Assembly: GCA_030038955.1 (NCBI GenBank)
Contig: JASHQV010000088.1
Coordinates: forward strand, 1-5,895
Direction of reading: 5' to 3'
Length of the DNA: 5,895 nucleotides
DNA from: Solirubrobacteraceae bacterium
GTDB taxonomy: Bacteria > Actinomycetota > Thermoleophilia > Solirubrobacterales > Solirubrobacteraceae
A model generated the notes under the pieces. It searched no databases. It was not told the DNA's origin and was given only the letters and a program-made list of their open reading frames with translations. Shown here piece after piece: positions 5,466-5,895 of this stretch. The number at the start of each line of letters is the position of its first letter. Position 1 is the stretch's first letter. Position numbers and translations under genes: made by a program.

Positions 5466-5895
5466 TCAGGCGCTGACACGGATCAACGCCGCCAGCGTCG
5501 ACAGCAGCCGGTGGGCGGGGGCTCCCGTCTCGCCGAGGCTCTTCGTCTCGACTCGGATCTCGCCGTCGTGCACGGCCTTCCCGAACGTCACCTCGCCGCC
5601 GGCGACGCGCAGCAGGATGTCGCCGATGCAGCGGATCTGGGGGCGTGCGGGTGCCTCGCCGTTCGCCTGCGCTGTCTGTGTCTGCCCAGTCCGTGTCTGG
5701 GCGGTCTGAGTCTGCGCGGTCTGAGTCTGCGCGGTCTGAGTCTGCGCGGTCTGCGGCTGGGGCTGAGTCTGGGGCTGGAGGATCGTCGCGTGTCCGTCCG
5801 CATCGATCAGCACCCGGCCCGGCTCGCCGCGCGCCGCGCGGGCCACGACCAGCTCGATCGGCAGCGCCGCCATCTGGGCGGGAGCCAGCGACGCC
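5466..5895 (-). CDS. Unrecognised protein with a Gln/Thr repeat linker (5' end probably outside the window)
   Basis: I do not recognise this protein. The frame is open on the minus strand from the right edge to TGA at 5468-5466. The first in-window Met is at 5873-5871, which would give 135 residues. It has no Shine-Dalgarno, and the frame continues upstream as ASLAPAQ, so the gene probably starts beyond the edge. Numbering from that Met, residues 1-32 look like a compact beta-type segment (PIELVVARA, GRVLIDADGHATIL). Residues 33-70 are a low-complexity linker, PQTQPQPQT followed by AQTQT-like units. Residues 76-135 form a second globular segment (PQIRCIGDILLRVAGGEVTF, DGEIRVETKSLGETGAP, HRLLSTLAALIRV). 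No signal peptide or membrane helix is visible in the part present. The G+C-rich third positions and balanced globular flanks support a real gene. It is convergent with the Ada-AlkA gene. Confidence 0.62.
   Translation of the reverse strand, partial: ASLAPAQMAALPIELVVARAARGEPGRVLIDADGHATILQPQTQPQPQTAQTQTAQTQTAQTQTAQTRTGQTQTAQANGEAPARPQIRCIGDILLRVAGGEVTFGKAVHDGEIRVETKSLGETGAPAHRLLSTLAALIRVSA
5671..5760. repeat. 15-bp tandem repeat, six units, coding for AQTQT-type pentapeptides
   Basis: Three identical units GCGGTCTGAGTCTGC occupy 5701-5715, 5716-5730 and 5731-5745. Degenerate units flank them: 5671-5685 (13 of 15 matches), 5686-5700, and 5746-5760. The period is a multiple of three, so unit gain or loss keeps the frame and only changes the Gln/Thr linker length of the minus-strand gene. 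There are no spacers between units, so this is a minisatellite and not a CRISPR array. Confidence 0.9.

Noticed and set aside
5195..5479. Minus-strand open frame of 94 codons overlapping the Ada-AlkA 3' end
   Set aside because: Half of it is antisense to the glycosylase catalytic region. Its GTG start has no Shine-Dalgarno, the middle contains the hairpin, and the C-terminal part is Cys/Ser/Arg-rich with no domain pattern.
5671..5760. CRISPR-like array
   Set aside because: Units are only 15 bp, directly adjacent without spacers, and in frame with a coding sequence, so it is a minisatellite.

Overview
This 5.9-kb window of high-G+C DNA probably comes from an actinobacterium. The Rv2578c-type radical SAM gene, the Ada-AlkA fusion with its GIYCRPGCGARP / YRACLRCRPYR pattern, and the CcmA/CcmB pair next to a MogA/MoaB gene together suggest a Thermoleophilia/Solirubrobacterales-like lineage. 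That placement is recalled from family patterns, not from a search, and is tentative. I found no tRNA, rRNA, CRISPR array, transposase or phage gene.

Layout. (A) 1-1503, minus strand: a MogA/MoaB-type molybdopterin adenylyltransferase-family gene, then a CcmA-like ABC ATPase, then the 5' part of a CcmB-like permease that runs off the left edge. The ATPase and permease overlap by 4 bases (GTGA). They form the heme-exporter half of System I cytochrome c maturation. The mogA/ccmA junction carries a diverged 64-bp-period tandem duplication of the end of mogA, and the copy now supplies the first codons of ccmA. (B) 1504-1632: a spacer with a G+C-rich hairpin that probably ends the next operon. (C) 1633-3793, minus strand: a tight three-gene operon, read from 3793 downwards. 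It encodes a small ABM/YgiN-like monooxygenase-fold protein with a strong Shine-Dalgarno, an isocitrate lyase/PEP mutase superfamily enzyme, and a radical SAM protein coupled to it by an ATGA overlap. The joint function is unknown. (D) 3794-3968: a divergent regulatory spacer with a perfect 12-bp palindrome and a short leader ORF. (E) 3969-5345, plus strand: an Ada-type sensor/AraC regulator fused to an AlkA-type glycosylase. It keeps the zinc cysteines and catalytic Asp but has unusual helix-hairpin-helix and active-site motifs. (F) 5346-5465: a convergent spacer with a terminator-like hairpin. (G) 5466 to the right edge, minus strand: an unrecognised protein whose two halves are joined by a Gln/Thr linker built from 15-bp tandem repeats. 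Its true start probably lies outside the window.

The genes fall into separate functions: cytochrome c/heme export and Mo-cofactor synthesis, an uncharacterised metabolic operon, and the alkylation-damage response. Hand counts on sampled 60-base rows give about 73-80% G+C in block A and 55-63% in blocks C-E, rising again to 70% in block G. The central part may therefore have a different history from its flanks.
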